From Roseateles sp. (GTDB lineage: Bacteria; Pseudomonadota; Gammaproteobacteria; Burkholderiales; Burkholderiaceae_C): DNA of 64,000 nucleotides. The DNA is taken from contig NZ_JAFAGT010000013.1 in NCBI RefSeq assembly GCF_019237615.1, forward strand, positions 1-64,000. The letters are read 5' to 3'. The notes under the pieces are model-generated. The model saw only the letters and a list, made by a program, of their open reading frames with translations, made no database searches and was not told the origin of the DNA. Position 1 is the first letter of the stretch; every line of letters begins with the position of its first letter. A program made the translations under genes and the position numbers. This document shows, piece by piece, positions 43,073 to 52,681 of the stretch.

Positions 43073-44349
43073 GCGGTCGCTCCTTCCTTCTTGAACAGCT
43101 CGCGGAAGACCGGGTAGATCTCTGACGCCTCGACGGCCTTGCGCATCGCGAAGTAGGGCACCTCCTCGGCGAGCTTCTGGTATTCGTCCCAGAGGTTCTG
43201 TTCTGGCTCGGCGACCTGCACGTAGGCGAAGTAGCGGCACAGCGGCAGCAGCTTGTCGGCCAGCAACTCGCGGCAGCGGCCGCTGTCGTGGTGCCAGTTG
43301 TCGCCGTCGCTGGCCTGCGCGCCGTAGATGTTCCACTCGGCCGGCGAGTAGCGCTCGCGGATGATCTGCTCCATCAGCACCAGGGCACTGGACACGACAG
43401 TGCCGCCGGTCTCGGTGGCGTGGAAGAACTCCTGCTCGTCCACCTCCTGGGCCTGGGTGTGGTGGCGGATGAAGACGACGTCGATCTTCTCGTAGTGCCG
43501 CGTCAGGAAGAGGTAGAGCAGGATGAAGAAGCGCTTGGCCAGGTCCTTGCGGCCTTCGTCCATGGAGCCGGACACGTCCATCAGGCAGAACATGACGGCG
43601 CGCGTCGTCGGCACAGGGATGCGCACGCGAGAGCGGAAGCGCAGGTCTATGGGGTCGAGGAAGGGGATGGCCTCGATGCGCTCGCGCAGGTGCTGGATGC
43701 GCTCGCGGGTCTCCAGCAGCAGGCGCGGCGTCTCGGGACGGTCCTCCTTCAGCAGCTCCTGCTCGCGCGCCTCCAGCTCGTGCAGCTCGCGCCTCTTGTC
43801 CATGCCCAGGGCGATGCGCCGGCCCAGGGCGCCGCGCATGGAGCGCACGACGTGCAGGTTGGTGGGCGTGCCATCGGAGACGAAGCCGGCGCGCTGGCTG
43901 CGCCATTCGGGGGTGTCGGCCAGCGTCGTGCGAGCGAGGTTTGGCAGGGCCAGGTCTTCGAAGAAGACCTGCATGAACTCTTCCTTGCTGAGGTGAAAGA
44001 CGAAGTCGTCCTCGCCCTCGCCGGAGTCGCTGGCCTCGCCACCGCCGCCGCCGCCGCTCTGCCCGCCCTTGGGCTTGGCGATGCGGTCGCCCTTTACATA
44101 CTCCTGGTTGCCCGGCCGCACGACCTCGCGGATGCCGCCGTCGCCATGGCCGAAGACGGGCTCGCTGAGGTCCTTCTTCGGGATGTGCACATCCTCGCCG
44201 CGCTCGATGTCGCGGATACCGCGGCCGTCCACCGCACGCTTGACCGCCTCGCGGATCTGCTCCTTGTTGCGGCGCAGGAAGCGCTCGCGGTTGCCTATGG
44301 ACTTGTTCTTGCCCGAAAGGCGCCGGTCGATGATCTGTTGAAGCGACAT
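43069..44349 (-). CDS. yeaH: YeaH/YhbH family von Willebrand factor A-type protein (DUF444)
   Basis: A 426-residue soluble protein. The N-terminal part is basic (SLQQIIDRRLSGKNKSIGNR), followed by a glycine-rich linker near residues 95-110. The C-terminal VWA-like domain has the metal-ion site start LMDVSGSMDEG near residue 255 and ATETGGTVVSSALVLM. It is the middle gene of the conserved prkA-yeaH-spoVR set and acts with the kinase in nutrient-stress responses in enterobacteria. It starts 16 bases after prkA and overlaps spoVR by four bases. Confidence 0.92.
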   Translation of the reverse strand: MSLQQIIDRRLSGKNKSIGNRERFLRRNKEQIREAVKRAVDGRGIRDIERGEDVHIPKKDLSEPVFGHGDGGIREVVRPGNQEYVKGDRIAKPKGGQSGGGGGGEASDSGEGEDDFVFHLSKEEFMQVFFEDLALPNLARTTLADTPEWRSQRAGFVSDGTPTNLHVVRSMRGALGRRIALGMDKRRELHELEAREQELLKEDRPETPRLLLETRERIQHLRERIEAIPFLDPIDLRFRSRVRIPVPTTRAVMFCLMDVSGSMDEGRKDLAKRFFILLYLFLTRHYEKIDVVFIRHHTQAQEVDEQEFFHATETGGTVVSSALVLMEQIIRERYSPAEWNIYGAQASDGDNWHHDSGRCRELLADKLLPLCRYFAYVQVAEPEQNLWDEYQKLAEEVPYFAMRKAVEASEIYPVFRELFKKEGATA

Positions 44350-44365
44350 CGCGCGACCTGCTTTC

Positions 44366-46288
44366 TCAGCTGGACTTGCGAACCCTCAGATACCACTCGC
44401 ACAGCAGCCGCACCTGCTTGGCCGTGTAGCCCTTGTCCACCATGCGCTGCACGAAGTTCTCGTGCTTCTTGGCATCCTCGATGCTGGCCTTGGCGTTGAA
44501 GCTGATGACGGGCAGCAGCTCCTCGGTGTTGGAGAACATCTTCTTCTCGATGACGGTGCGCAGCTTCTCGTAGCTGGTCCACAGCGGGTTCTTGCCCGCG
44601 TTGTTGGCGCGCGCGCGCAGCACGAAGTTGACGATCTCGTTGCGGAAGTCCTTGGGATTGGAGATGCCGGCCGGCTTCTCGATCTTCTCCAGCTCGGCGT
44701 TCAGCGCGCTGCGGTCGAAGACCTCGCCGGTGTCGGTGTCGCGGTACTCCTGGTCCTGAATCCAGTAGTCGGCATAGGTCACGTAGCGGTCGAAGATGTT
44801 CTGGCCGTACTCGCTGTAGCTCTCCAGGTAGGCGGTCTGGATCTCCTTGCCGATGAACTCGGCGTAGCGCGGCGACAGCTGCTCCTTGATGAAGCCGATG
44901 AACTTCTCCTCCTGCTCCTTGGGGAACTGCTCGCGCTCGATCTGCTGCTCCAGCACATACATCAGATGCACCGGGTTGGCGGCCACCTCGGAGCTGTCGA
45001 AGTTGAAGACCTTGGACAGGATCTTGTAGGCGAAGCGCGTGCTGATGCCGCTCATGCCCTCGTCGACGCCAGCGTAGTCCCGGTACTCCTGGTAGCTCTT
45101 GGCGCGCGGATCGGTGTCCTTCAGGTTCTCGCCGTCGTAGATCTGCATCTTGCTGAACAGCGACGAGTTCTCTGGCTCCTTCAGCCTTGTCAGCACAGCG
45201 AATTGGCTCATCATCTTCAGCGTGCCGGGGGCGCACTTGGCGTCGGCCAGAGAGGAGCCGCGGATCAGCTTCTCGTAGATCTTGACCTCCTCGCTGACAC
45301 GCAGGCAGTAGGGCACCTTGACGATGTAGACCCGGTCGAGGAAGGCCTCGTTGTTCTTGTTGTTGCGGAAGGTCTTCCACTCGCTCTCGTTGCTGTGCGC
45401 CAGCACGATGCCGTCGAAGGGGATAGCGCCAAAGCCCTCCGTGCCCTTGTAGTTGCCCTCCTGTGTGGCGGTCAGCAGCGGGTGCAGCACCTTGATGGGT
45501 GCCTTGAACATCTCGACGAATTCCAGGAGGCCCTGGTTGGACAGGCACAGGCCGCCGCTGTAGCTGTAGGCGTCGGGGTCGTCCTGTGCATAGGTTTCCA
45601 GCTTGCGGATGTCGACCTTGCCGACCAGGCTGGAGATGTCCTGGTTGTTCTCATCGCCGGGCTCGGTCTTGGAGACGCCGATCTGCTTGAGCACGCTGGG
45701 GTAGCGCTTGATGACCTTGAACTTGCGGATGTCGCCGCCGAACTCGTCCAGCCGCTTCACGGCCCAGGGGCTGAGGATGCGGTTCAGGTAGCGGCGCGGG
45801 ATGCCGTAGTCTCGCTCCAGCAGCGGGCCGTCCTCGATGGGGTCGAAAAGGCCCAGCGGCGACTCGTTCACCGGCGAGCCGGCCAGCGCATAGAAGGGCA
45901 CATGCTCCATCAGTTGCTTGAGCCGTTCGGCGATGGAGCTCTTTCCGCCGCCGACGGGGCCGAGCAGGTAGAGGATCTGCTTCTTTTCCTCCAGGCCTTG
46001 CGCGGCGTGGCGGAAATAGGAGACGACCTGCTCGATGGCTTCTTCGAGCCCGTAGAACTCGGCGAAGGCCGGGTAGATCTTGATGGTCTTGTTGGCGAAC
46101 AGCCGCGAGAGCCGCGGGTCGTTGCGCGTGTCGAGCATCTGCGGCTCGCCGATGGCCTGCAGTATGCGCTCGGCGGCCGTGGCATAGGCCAGCGGATTCC
46201 TCTTGCACTCCGCGAGGTAGTCCTCCAGCGAGAGCTCCTCGACCTTGTTGCGCTCGAAGCGCGCTGCGAAATGGCTGATGACGTCCAT
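44366..46288 (-). CDS. prkA: PrkA family serine protein kinase / AAA+ protein (YeaG-like)
   Basis: A 640-residue protein, matching YeaG/PrkA length. It has an N-terminal PrkA AAA+ domain with Walker A LLGPVGGGKSS near residue 105, then a kinase-like C-terminal domain. Known roles are in nitrogen- and carbon-starvation responses, and protease activity has been reported for the Bacillus protein. I chose ATG 46288 because AGGAGG lies seven bases upstream; the in-frame ATG at 46315 lacks one. It is the first gene of the three-gene stress operon and lies 454 bases from the nearest upstream gene. Confidence 0.93.
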   Translation of the reverse strand: MDVISHFAARFERNKVEELSLEDYLAECKRNPLAYATAAERILQAIGEPQMLDTRNDPRLSRLFANKTIKIYPAFAEFYGLEEAIEQVVSYFRHAAQGLEEKKQILYLLGPVGGGKSSIAERLKQLMEHVPFYALAGSPVNESPLGLFDPIEDGPLLERDYGIPRRYLNRILSPWAVKRLDEFGGDIRKFKVIKRYPSVLKQIGVSKTEPGDENNQDISSLVGKVDIRKLETYAQDDPDAYSYSGGLCLSNQGLLEFVEMFKAPIKVLHPLLTATQEGNYKGTEGFGAIPFDGIVLAHSNESEWKTFRNNKNNEAFLDRVYIVKVPYCLRVSEEVKIYEKLIRGSSLADAKCAPGTLKMMSQFAVLTRLKEPENSSLFSKMQIYDGENLKDTDPRAKSYQEYRDYAGVDEGMSGISTRFAYKILSKVFNFDSSEVAANPVHLMYVLEQQIEREQFPKEQEEKFIGFIKEQLSPRYAEFIGKEIQTAYLESYSEYGQNIFDRYVTYADYWIQDQEYRDTDTGEVFDRSALNAELEKIEKPAGISNPKDFRNEIVNFVLRARANNAGKNPLWTSYEKLRTVIEKKMFSNTEELLPVISFNAKASIEDAKKHENFVQRMVDKGYTAKQVRLLCEWYLRVRKSS

Positions 46289-46742
46289 GCCGACCTCCTG
46301 CGGTTTGAACTCCACAGGGCCGCGCGCACGATCCGTGCCCGAGGGGCTGGGGGGTTCTGATCGCGCCTCAACTGCAAGGCGTCATCAGAACTCTCCACTT
46401 GGCTGACCCGCGGCATGCGCCGCCGGCAGCGTGTCATCACAAGAATAAGCCGTCGCCAACCCACCAACACATCGGCCCGGCTTTCCGTTGACAGGGTGCC
46501 GGTCCAGCATACGCCCACCGGTCAGGCAAGACCTGTCACTCAGCGGGCAAACCACACGAACATGGAGGCCTTGTGGTGGTCCGCAGACACCGCGCCGGTG
46601 AAGAACTGTTGCGATGGCAGGGTGCGCCCCAAAGCCTCGTCGACCGGTCCGGCGTGCGGGGCATCGTTGCCGCGGCCCCAGTGTTGGACTCGCGCCTTCG
46701 CCGCGATGTCGGACGCCGCCGCATTGCACGGCGGCGCGCGCT
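46289..46742. other. intergenic region upstream of prkA and downstream of parB
   Basis: No supported gene in 454 bases; short open frames here are Arg/Pro/Ser-rich and unlike proteins. It should hold the prkA promoter on the minus strand, but I could not identify convincing -35/-10 or sigma-S elements. Just past the parB stop a GC hairpin with 8-base arms CGCCGCCG and CGGCGGCG (46714-46736) lacks a U-tract. Confidence 0.5.
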
Positions 46743-47657
46743 TCAGCTGCCGCGCAGCTTGTCGAGGATGCCAGACAGCGCATCCAGCGAATCGAAATGG
46801 ATGGCCAGCTCGCCGCTTTGGCCGCCGCGCTTGCTACGCTTCTTCACGCGCACCTCGACGGTGGCGCCGAGGGCGTCGGCCAGCTCCTCCTCCAGGCGCA
46901 GTACGTCGCGACTCTTGTCGCCCTTCACGCGCAGCAGCGGCGCCTGGCGCGCGGCGCCCTGGGTCTTGGCGACCAGCTTCTCGGCCTCGCGCACGCTGAG
47001 CTTCTTGGCCGCAATCTCGCTGGCCGTGGTGATCTGCACGGCGCCGTCCAGCGGCAGCAGCGCGCGGGCATGGCCCATGTCGATGTCGCCGGCCATCAGC
47101 ATGTTCTGCACCGGCGCGCTGAGGTTCAGGAGCCGCAGCAGGTTGCTTGCCGCGCTGCGCGAGCGGCCCACGGCCTGGGCCGCCTCTTCATGCGTCAGGC
47201 CGAACTCGTCGGTCAGGCGCTTGAGGCCCTGGGCCTCTTCGAGCGGGTTCAGGTCCTCGCGCTGGATGTTCTCGATCAGCGCCATGGCGGCGGCCGATTC
47301 GTCGGGCACGGCCTTTACCAGCACCGGCACCTCGCGCAGTCCCGCAAGCTTGGCCGCGCGGAAGCGCCGCTCGCCGGCAATGATCTCGTAGGCGGCGGCA
47401 CCGTTGGGCACCGCGTCCGCCGAAAGGGGCCGCACGAGGATGGGCTGCATGATGCCCTGGGCCTTGATGCTCTCGGCCAGCTCGTACAGCGAGCCCTCGT
47501 CCATGCGCGTGCGCGGCTGGTACTTGCCGGCCTGCAGCTGCGAAAGCGCCAGCGTGCCGGGCGTGCCGTCGCGCTCGGGCGCGGGGGTGTCGCTGACCTT
47601 CGGGCCGAGCAGGGCTTCCAGGCCGAGGCCTAGGCCTTTGGGTTTCTTCGTTGCCAT
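46743..47657 (-). CDS. parB: chromosome partition protein ParB (Spo0J family)
   Basis: A 304-residue CTP-dependent DNA clamp that loads at parS. Features are the basic N-terminus (MATKKPKGLGLGLEALLG), the CTP-binding patches GERRFRAAKLAG and the ENIQREDLNPLEEA segment, the helix-turn-helix LTHEEAAQAVGRSRSAASNL near residue 150, and a C-terminal dimerisation helix. Matching parS sites lie 5-6.5 kb away in rsmG and mnmG. It is the last gene of the minus-strand group and starts 16 bases after the hydrolase gene. Confidence 0.95.
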   Translation of the reverse strand: MATKKPKGLGLGLEALLGPKVSDTPAPERDGTPGTLALSQLQAGKYQPRTRMDEGSLYELAESIKAQGIMQPILVRPLSADAVPNGAAAYEIIAGERRFRAAKLAGLREVPVLVKAVPDESAAAMALIENIQREDLNPLEEAQGLKRLTDEFGLTHEEAAQAVGRSRSAASNLLRLLNLSAPVQNMLMAGDIDMGHARALLPLDGAVQITTASEIAAKKLSVREAEKLVAKTQGAARQAPLLRVKGDKSRDVLRLEEELADALGATVEVRVKKRSKRGGQSGELAIHFDSLDALSGILDKLRGS

Positions 47658-47673
47658 GGCGGCGGATTGTCCT

Positions 47674-48204
47674 TCAGAGGTTCATCAGCAGATCCCGGCC
47701 CTCCGGCCAGTCGCCCAGGCCGGACTCGGCATTCAGGTGTCCCCGCGGCCCGGCGATGACGACGCTGCTGCCCCAGTCTGCCGCCATCTGCGTGGCGCGC
47801 TCGGCGGCGCCGTAGGGGTCGTCGCTGCTGATGACGGTGATGCTGGGGAAGGGTAGCGCCGAGCGGCGGATGGGACGCCAGTTGTGCAGCTGGGGCGGCA
47901 TGTCCTCGCGCTCGGTGTCCGGCGGCGCGACGAGCAGCGCGCCCCTCACGCGCGCCGTGTGCTGCGAATGCTCGGCCCAGCTCGCGACCAGCTGGCAGCC
48001 CAGCGAATGCGCGACGAGCAGAGCCGGCGCGTCGTCCTGCAGCAGCACCTCGTCCAGCCGCGCCATCCAGTCGCCGCGCCGCGGCCAATCCCAGTCATGC
48101 TGCTCGACGCGCTGGTCGCCGTGCAGCCGCTCCCAGCGGCTCTGCCAGTGCTCGGGGCCGGAGTTCTGCCAGCCGGGGAGAAGCAGGATGCGCGATGGAT
48201 TCAT
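47674..48204 (-). CDS. RBBP9/YdeN family alpha/beta hydrolase
   Basis: A 176-residue small serine hydrolase. The start [20 protein letters not shown] is typical of the family. The nucleophile is in [13 protein letters not shown], the Asp in VISSDDPYG and the His in [18 protein letters not shown], so the triad is complete. The substrate is unknown. It lies directly upstream of parB on the same strand and 51 bases from the divergent argC. Confidence 0.88.
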   Translation of the reverse strand: MNPSRILLLPGWQNSGPEHWQSRWERLHGDQRVEQHDWDWPRRGDWMARLDEVLLQDDAPALLVAHSLGCQLVASWAEHSQHTARVRGALLVAPPDTEREDMPPQLHNWRPIRRSALPFPSITVISSDDPYGAAERATQMAADWGSSVVIAGPRGHLNAESGLGDWPEGRDLLMNL

Positions 48205-48255
48205 GGTTTGCCCTTATCCTTGACGGTTCGATTCTCAGTGCTTGGAGCAGCGGCA

Positions 48256-49203
48256 ATGACGTTCAAGGTGTTTGTGGATGGCCAGGAGGGCACCACCGGC
48301 TTGCGGATTCACGAATACCTCGCGGCCCGCAGCGACATCGAGGTGCTCAGGATAGACGCCGACAAGCGCAAGGACCCGGCCGAGCGCTCGCGCCTGCTGA
48401 ACGCCGCTGATGTGGCCTTCCTGTGCCTGCCCGACGCGGCCTCGCGCGAGGCGGCCTTCATGGTCAACAACGCCAACACCTGCCTCATCGACGCCAGCAC
48501 GGCCCACCGCACGGCGCCGGGCTGGGCCTTCGGCCTGCCGGAGCTGGCCCCGGGCCAGCGCGACGCCATCCGCCAGGCCAAGCGCATCGCCAACCCCGGC
48601 TGCCACGCCAGCGCCTTCATCCTCGCCGTGCGGCCGCTGGTGGACGCCGGCCTGCTGCCCAGGGACGCGGCCGTCAGTGCCACCTCCATCACCGGCTACT
48701 CGGGCGGCGGCAAGAGCATGATCGCCGAGTACGAGCAGCAGCCGCTGCCCGCCCACCTGACCGCGCCGCGGCCCTACGGCCTGGGCCTGAAGCACAAGCA
48801 CCTGCCGGAGATGATGGCCCACACGGGCCTGGCGAGCCCGCCGGTGTTCATGCCGGTGGTCAGCAGCTTCTACAAGGGCCTGGCGGTGAGCGTGCCGCTG
48901 CATTTCAGCCAGTTCAAGGCCGGCACGACGCCGGAGCAGGTGCAGGCCGCGCTGGCCGCGCATTACGAGGGCGAGCGCTTCATCAGCGTGAAGCCGCTGC
49001 GCGATGCGGCGACGCTGGAGACCGGCTTCTTCGACGTGCAGGCCTGCAACGACACCAACCGCGTGGACCTGTTCGTGTTCGCGTCCGACACGCAGGTGCT
49101 GGTCATCGCGCGCCTGGACAACCTCGGCAAGGGCGCCAGCGGCGCGGCCGTGCAGAGCATGAACGTGCACCTGGGCCTGGAAGAGACCCTGGGCCTGGTC
49201 TGA
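48256..49203 (+). CDS. argC: N-acetyl-gamma-glutamyl-phosphate reductase, type 2
   Basis: A 315-residue NADPH-dependent dehydrogenase of arginine biosynthesis, of the shorter second type. It begins [20 protein letters not shown], has the active-site Cys in [13 protein letters not shown] near residue 117, and has KHKHLPEM and [12 protein letters not shown]. It is the only plus-strand gene between parB and mnmG, breaking the par neighbourhood in two. Its promoter must lie in the 51-base gap or inside the divergent hydrolase gene. No ARG box was recognised. Confidence 0.92.
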   Translation: MTFKVFVDGQEGTTGLRIHEYLAARSDIEVLRIDADKRKDPAERSRLLNAADVAFLCLPDAASREAAFMVNNANTCLIDASTAHRTAPGWAFGLPELAPGQRDAIRQAKRIANPGCHASAFILAVRPLVDAGLLPRDAAVSATSITGYSGGGKSMIAEYEQQPLPAHLTAPRPYGLGLKHKHLPEMMAHTGLASPPVFMPVVSSFYKGLAVSVPLHFSQFKAGTTPEQVQAALAAHYEGERFISVKPLRDAATLETGFFDVQACNDTNRVDLFVFASDTQVLVIARLDNLGKGASGAAVQSMNVHLGLEETLGLV

Positions 49204-49303
49204 CGCGGCCTCGCTTTCCTGATCGCGTGGCCTGACCGAGAGAGGCCGGCCATCGCGTCCAGCGAGGTGGAGGTTTCGTCAAGGTGCGCAGGCGCGTGCC
49301 GGG

Positions 49304-50062
49304 TCAGATCAGCGCCTGCTCGGGGCTGCGGTAGTGGTAGCGGTAGGCGAAAACAAAGCCCAGGCGGGCGTACAGCCGCTGCGCGGCCGCGTTGTCGCTG
49401 CCCACTTGCAGATAGGCCTGGCGCGCACCCTGCGCATGCGCCAGGGCCAGCAGCGCGCGGCACAGGCGTTCGCCATGGCCCCGCCGCGTTTGGGCCGAGG
49501 CGATGTCGTAGAGGCCCACGAGATCGCCATCCACGACCATCTGGCCGCAGGCCAGCAACCGCCCCGCCGCATCGTGCAGCGCAAAGCCCTGGTAGGTGAC
49601 CGGTGCGTTAGCGATGCGCTCCGCGTGGGCTGCGATGGCCGTGGCGGACGAGCCGCGCAGGGCGCCCACGGTGGCCGCGTAGTCGGCCGCGGACTGGGCC
49701 CTGAGAGCGACCGGCGTGGCGGTGGGCGACAGGTGCTCCAGCACCATCACATCGGCCGCGTCGAAGGCGCCCCAGCCCTTGGCGGCGAGCAGGGCGTCCA
49801 ACTCGGCCGGCTGGCTCCAGGGCGTCACGCGCAGGGCCAGCGGCAGGCCGGCGGCGTCATAGGCCTGCTGGCAGCGGGCCAGCAGCTCGTCCAGCGGCAG
49901 CTGGCCCTGGCGCAGCGCGTTGATGCAGCGCGAGCGCTTGGCCTTGCCGGGTGAAAGGCGGATCAGCCAGCCGTCGATGTCGGCCTGCTGGGGCGGAGCG
50001 CTGGCGTCGAGGCCGGCCCGCTCAGCGCGCAGTGCGAGGGCCTGGAGCCCGACTTCAGGCAT
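49304..50062 (-). CDS. GNAT family N-acetyltransferase (two-lobed)
   Basis: A 252-residue protein. The N-terminal 120 residues form a degenerate GNAT-like half (DGWLIRLSPGKAKRSRCINA), and the C-terminal half is a standard GNAT domain with YDIASAQTRRGHGERLCRAL (acetyl-CoA loop) and QVGSDNAAAQRLYARLGFVF. The substrate is unknown. Its ATG 50062 lies eight bases inside the preceding acetyltransferase gene, so the pair is translationally coupled. Confidence 0.85.
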   Translation of the reverse strand: MPEVGLQALALRAERAGLDASAPPQQADIDGWLIRLSPGKAKRSRCINALRQGQLPLDELLARCQQAYDAAGLPLALRVTPWSQPAELDALLAAKGWGAFDAADVMVLEHLSPTATPVALRAQSAADYAATVGALRGSSATAIAAHAERIANAPVTYQGFALHDAAGRLLACGQMVVDGDLVGLYDIASAQTRRGHGERLCRALLALAHAQGARQAYLQVGSDNAAAQRLYARLGFVFAYRYHYRSPEQALI

Positions 50063-50603
50063 CGCCGAGCAGGGCAGTGGGCCGACGCCACACGCAGCGC
50101 CACACCGGGTGCTGCTGACCGGCGAGCGGTTCGCTCAGCTGCCGGTCGGTGACCTCGGCGCCCAGGCCTTCGTAGAAGCCGCGGGCGGCAGTGTTGACAT
50201 CCAGCACCCATAGGTAGAGCGGGCGGGTGGAGCCGTCGCGCTGCAGCTGTGCGGCCACGCCACGCATCAGCCGCCGGCCTATGCCGCCGCCCCTGAGTTC
50301 GGGGGCAACGTGAAGGTTGTCGATGTAGTCGCCCCAGGCCGGGTCGCGGTCGGGCATGACGTAGGCGAAGCCCAGCAGGTGGCCGGCGGCGTCCGCGGCG
50401 ATCAGGCCCCAGTCGGGGCTGGTGGCGCCGGCCTGCAGACGCGCGCGCCAGGCCTGGCGGCGTTCGGCGTCGGCCTCGTGGTCGAGGTAGTGGTCCGTGA
50501 AAACGCCACGATAGGCACTGCGCCAGCTGGCAGCGTGGAGGGCCGCGACGGCGTCGGCGTCCGCAGGCGTCATGGGGCGAAGCGTGACGGCGGGCGGCGC
50601 CAT
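50055..50603 (-). CDS. GNAT family N-acetyltransferase
   Basis: A 182-residue acetyltransferase: VTLRPMTPADADAVAALHAA, the acetyl-CoA segment DNLHVAPELRGGGIGRRLM, and LWVLDVNTAARGFYEGLGAE. The substrate is unknown. It starts five bases after parA and overlaps the next GNAT gene, so it belongs to the parA transcript. Confidence 0.87.
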   Translation of the reverse strand: MAPPAVTLRPMTPADADAVAALHAASWRSAYRGVFTDHYLDHEADAERRQAWRARLQAGATSPDWGLIAADAAGHLLGFAYVMPDRDPAWGDYIDNLHVAPELRGGGIGRRLMRGVAAQLQRDGSTRPLYLWVLDVNTAARGFYEGLGAEVTDRQLSEPLAGQQHPVWRCVWRRPTALLGDA

Positions 50604-50608
50604 GGTGC

Positions 50609-51385
50609 TCAGCGCATGGTCCCTATCCGCTGCACCATTTCCTTGGCGAAGTCGACGAAGGCCAGCGCGCCCTTGGAGCTGGGGTCGAAGACGACGCCTG
50701 GCAGCCCGTAGCTGGGCGCCTCGGCCAGCCGCACGTTGCGCGGGATGACCGTGTCGAAGACCTTGTTGCCGAAGTGGGACTTGAGCTGGTCGCTGACCTG
50801 CTGCTGCAGCGTGATGCGCGGGTCGAACATGACGCGCAGCAGACCGATGATCTCCAGGTCGCGGTTCAGGTTGGCGTGGATCTGCTTGATGGTGTTGACC
50901 AGGTCGGTCAGGCCCTCCAGCGCGAAGTACTCGCACTGCATGGGCACGATGACGCCATGGGCGCTGCACAGGCCGTTCAGAGTCAGCATCGATAGCGAGG
51001 GCGGGCAGTCGATGAGGACGAAGTCGTAGTCGTCGTCGGCCTGGGCCAGCGCCGCCTTCAGGCGCGCCTCGCGGCGCTCCAGCTCCACCAACTCGACCTC
51101 GGCACCGGCCAGCTCGCGGTTGGCGCCCAGCACGTCATAGCCGGCCTTCTCGGCGCGGGTCCTGGCCTCGGCGACGGAGGCGGACTCCAGCAGCACGTCG
51201 TAGACCGTCATCTCAAGCTTGCGCTTGTCTATGCCCGAGCCCATGGTCGCGTTGCCCTGCGGGTCCAGGTCGACGACAAGGACGCGTTGGCCGATCTGCG
51301 CGAGGCCGGCGGCGAGGTTGACGGTGGTGGTGGTCTTGCCAACGCCACCCTTCTGGTTGGCGGTGCAGAAAATCTTGGATGCCAT
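50609..51385 (-). CDS. parA: chromosome partition ATPase ParA (Soj)
   Basis: A 258-residue deviant Walker ATPase. The P-loop is CTANQKGGVGKTTTTVN with the signature Lys, then DLDPQGNATMGSG, and the Walker B-like IDCPPSLSMLTLNGL. It positions the ParB-parS complex by ATP-dependent binding to the nucleoid. There is no N-terminal DNA-binding domain, so it is the chromosomal, not plasmid type Ia, form. It lies five bases after lysE and about 3 kb from parB, an uncommon separation. Confidence 0.95.
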   Translation of the reverse strand: MASKIFCTANQKGGVGKTTTTVNLAAGLAQIGQRVLVVDLDPQGNATMGSGIDKRKLEMTVYDVLLESASVAEARTRAEKAGYDVLGANRELAGAEVELVELERREARLKAALAQADDDYDFVLIDCPPSLSMLTLNGLCSAHGVIVPMQCEYFALEGLTDLVNTIKQIHANLNRDLEIIGLLRVMFDPRITLQQQVSDQLKSHFGNKVFDTVIPRNVRLAEAPSYGLPGVVFDPSSKGALAFVDFAKEMVQRIGTMR

Positions 51386-51390
51386 GGGGT

Positions 51391-52005
51391 CTACCTGGAC
51401 AGCGCCAGCCGTATGCCGAAGCCGAGCAGGCAGATGCCCGCGATCTTGTTGAGCAGGGTGGTGATCCAGGGCCTGGACCGCAGTCGCTCGGCGAGCTGGT
51501 GGGTCAGCAGCACGGCCACCAGGCCATAGAGGAAGGTCAGCGCGGCGATGGTGACGGCCATGGCGGCGAAGGTGGCCACGCCCTGGTGACGGACGGGGTC
51601 GACGAACAGCGGGAAGAAGGCCATGTAGAACACGATGGCCTTGGGGTTCAGCAGCGTGATGAGCGCGGCCTGCCGGAAGTAGTGGCGGGGCTTGATGTCC
51701 AGCACCGGCCCTTGCCCCGGTTTGGCAGCCAGCATGCGCCAGCCCAGCCACGCGAGGTAGGCGGCGCCGGCCCATTGCACCGCGTTGAAGGCCGCCGGGT
51801 AGGCCGACAGCAGCGCGGACACGCCTGCCACGGCCAGCCACAGCAGCACCTGGTCGCCCGCGATGATGCCCAGTGTGGCGGCCAGGCCGGCCGCGATGCC
51901 GCCCTTGCTGGTTGAGGTGATCAGCGCCAGGTTGCCGGGGCCCGGGATCGCGAGGAAGAGCACGATGGCGGCGACGAACGCGCCGTAGTCAGCGATGCCA
52001 AACAT
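51391..52005 (-). CDS. LysE/RhtB family amino-acid exporter
   Basis: A 204-residue membrane protein with about six helices. The N-terminal AIVLFLAIPGPGNLALITST contains the conserved PGP, followed by GLAATLGIIAGDQVLLWLAV and the LLNPKAIVFYMAFFPLFVDP motif of the family. It probably exports amino acids or related compounds. Its position between rsmG and parA recurs in relatives of this organism, as far as I recall. It lies 49 bases after rsmG. Confidence 0.9.
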   Translation of the reverse strand: MFGIADYGAFVAAIVLFLAIPGPGNLALITSTSKGGIAAGLAATLGIIAGDQVLLWLAVAGVSALLSAYPAAFNAVQWAGAAYLAWLGWRMLAAKPGQGPVLDIKPRHYFRQAALITLLNPKAIVFYMAFFPLFVDPVRHQGVATFAAMAVTIAALTFLYGLVAVLLTHQLAERLRSRPWITTLLNKIAGICLLGFGIRLALSR

Positions 52006-52054
52006 AGGGAGCGACGAGGGGAGGGGCGGCCAGTTTAAGCGACGCGCGTCGGGG

Positions 52055-52681
52055 TCATCGCCGCCGCATCCAAACCAGGCAGCGCTGCGCGTCCAGCCCC
52101 GGCACGGCCAGCTGTTCCACGTGAAACACGTCCACGTCGCCGGGCAGGGCGGCGACCTCGTCGGCCGGATGCTGGCCTTTCATGGCCATCCAGACGGCGC
52201 CCTCGGCGAGGTGTTGGCGGGTCAGGTTCGTGAAGTCCACCAGCGACGCAAAAGCCCGTGACGTGATGACGCCAAAGGGCTCGACCTTCAATGCCTCGAC
52301 GCGGCTGTGCACGCCATGCAGATTGGGCAGCTTCAGCTCGGCAGCCACCTGCTGGATGAAGGTGGCCTTCTTGGCAACGGCGTCCACGCAGCTGACGTCG
52401 GTGCCGGGGCAGCAGATCGCGATGACGACGCCCGGCAGACCGCCGCCGGCGCCGACGTCCATCAGCCGTGCCGGCGCGCCGTGGCGCTGCAATGGTGCGA
52501 TGACGGACAGGCTGTCCACAAGATGGTGGCTCAGCATCTGCGCCGGGTCCCGGACCGCGGTCAGGTTGTAGACCTTGTTCCACTTCTGCAGCAGGGTCAG
52601 GTAGGCCAGCAGCTGGTCGACCTGGGTGGCGCTGAGTTCGAGACCGAGCTGGGTGGCGGCTGCTTCGAGTTGCTCCCTCAT
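52055..52681 (-). CDS. rsmG: 16S rRNA (guanine527-N7)-methyltransferase RsmG
   Basis: A 208-residue SAM-dependent methyltransferase that modifies G527 of 16S rRNA. The SAM loop is [17 protein letters not shown] near residue 73, with the preceding [24 protein letters not shown] and [11 protein letters not shown]. Its ATG 52681 overlaps the mnmG stop (ATGA). A parS site is embedded near its 3' end. Confidence 0.95.
   Translation of the reverse strand: MREQLEAAATQLGLELSATQVDQLLAYLTLLQKWNKVYNLTAVRDPAQMLSHHLVDSLSVIAPLQRHGAPARLMDVGAGGGLPGVVIAICCPGTDVSCVDAVAKKATFIQQVAAELKLPNLHGVHSRVEALKVEPFGVITSRAFASLVDFTNLTRQHLAEGAVWMAMKGQHPADEVAALPGDVDVFHVEQLAVPGLDAQRCLVWMRRR
52113..52128. other. parS site 1, inside rsmG
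   Basis: TGTTCCACGTGAAACA matches the universal parS palindrome TGTTTCACGTGAAACA at 15 of 16 bases. It lies in codons near the end of rsmG, 1.5 kb from parA on the origin side. It should load ParB. Confidence 0.85.

Noticed and set aside
43984-44110. Glycine/serine run in yeaH as a repeat expansion
   Set aside because: A glycine-rich linker at this point is normal in the YeaH/YhbH family.
46536-46724. 62-residue open frame between parB and prkA
   Set aside because: Arg/Ser/Pro-rich composition, no family resemblance and no good ribosome binding site; typical of chance frames.
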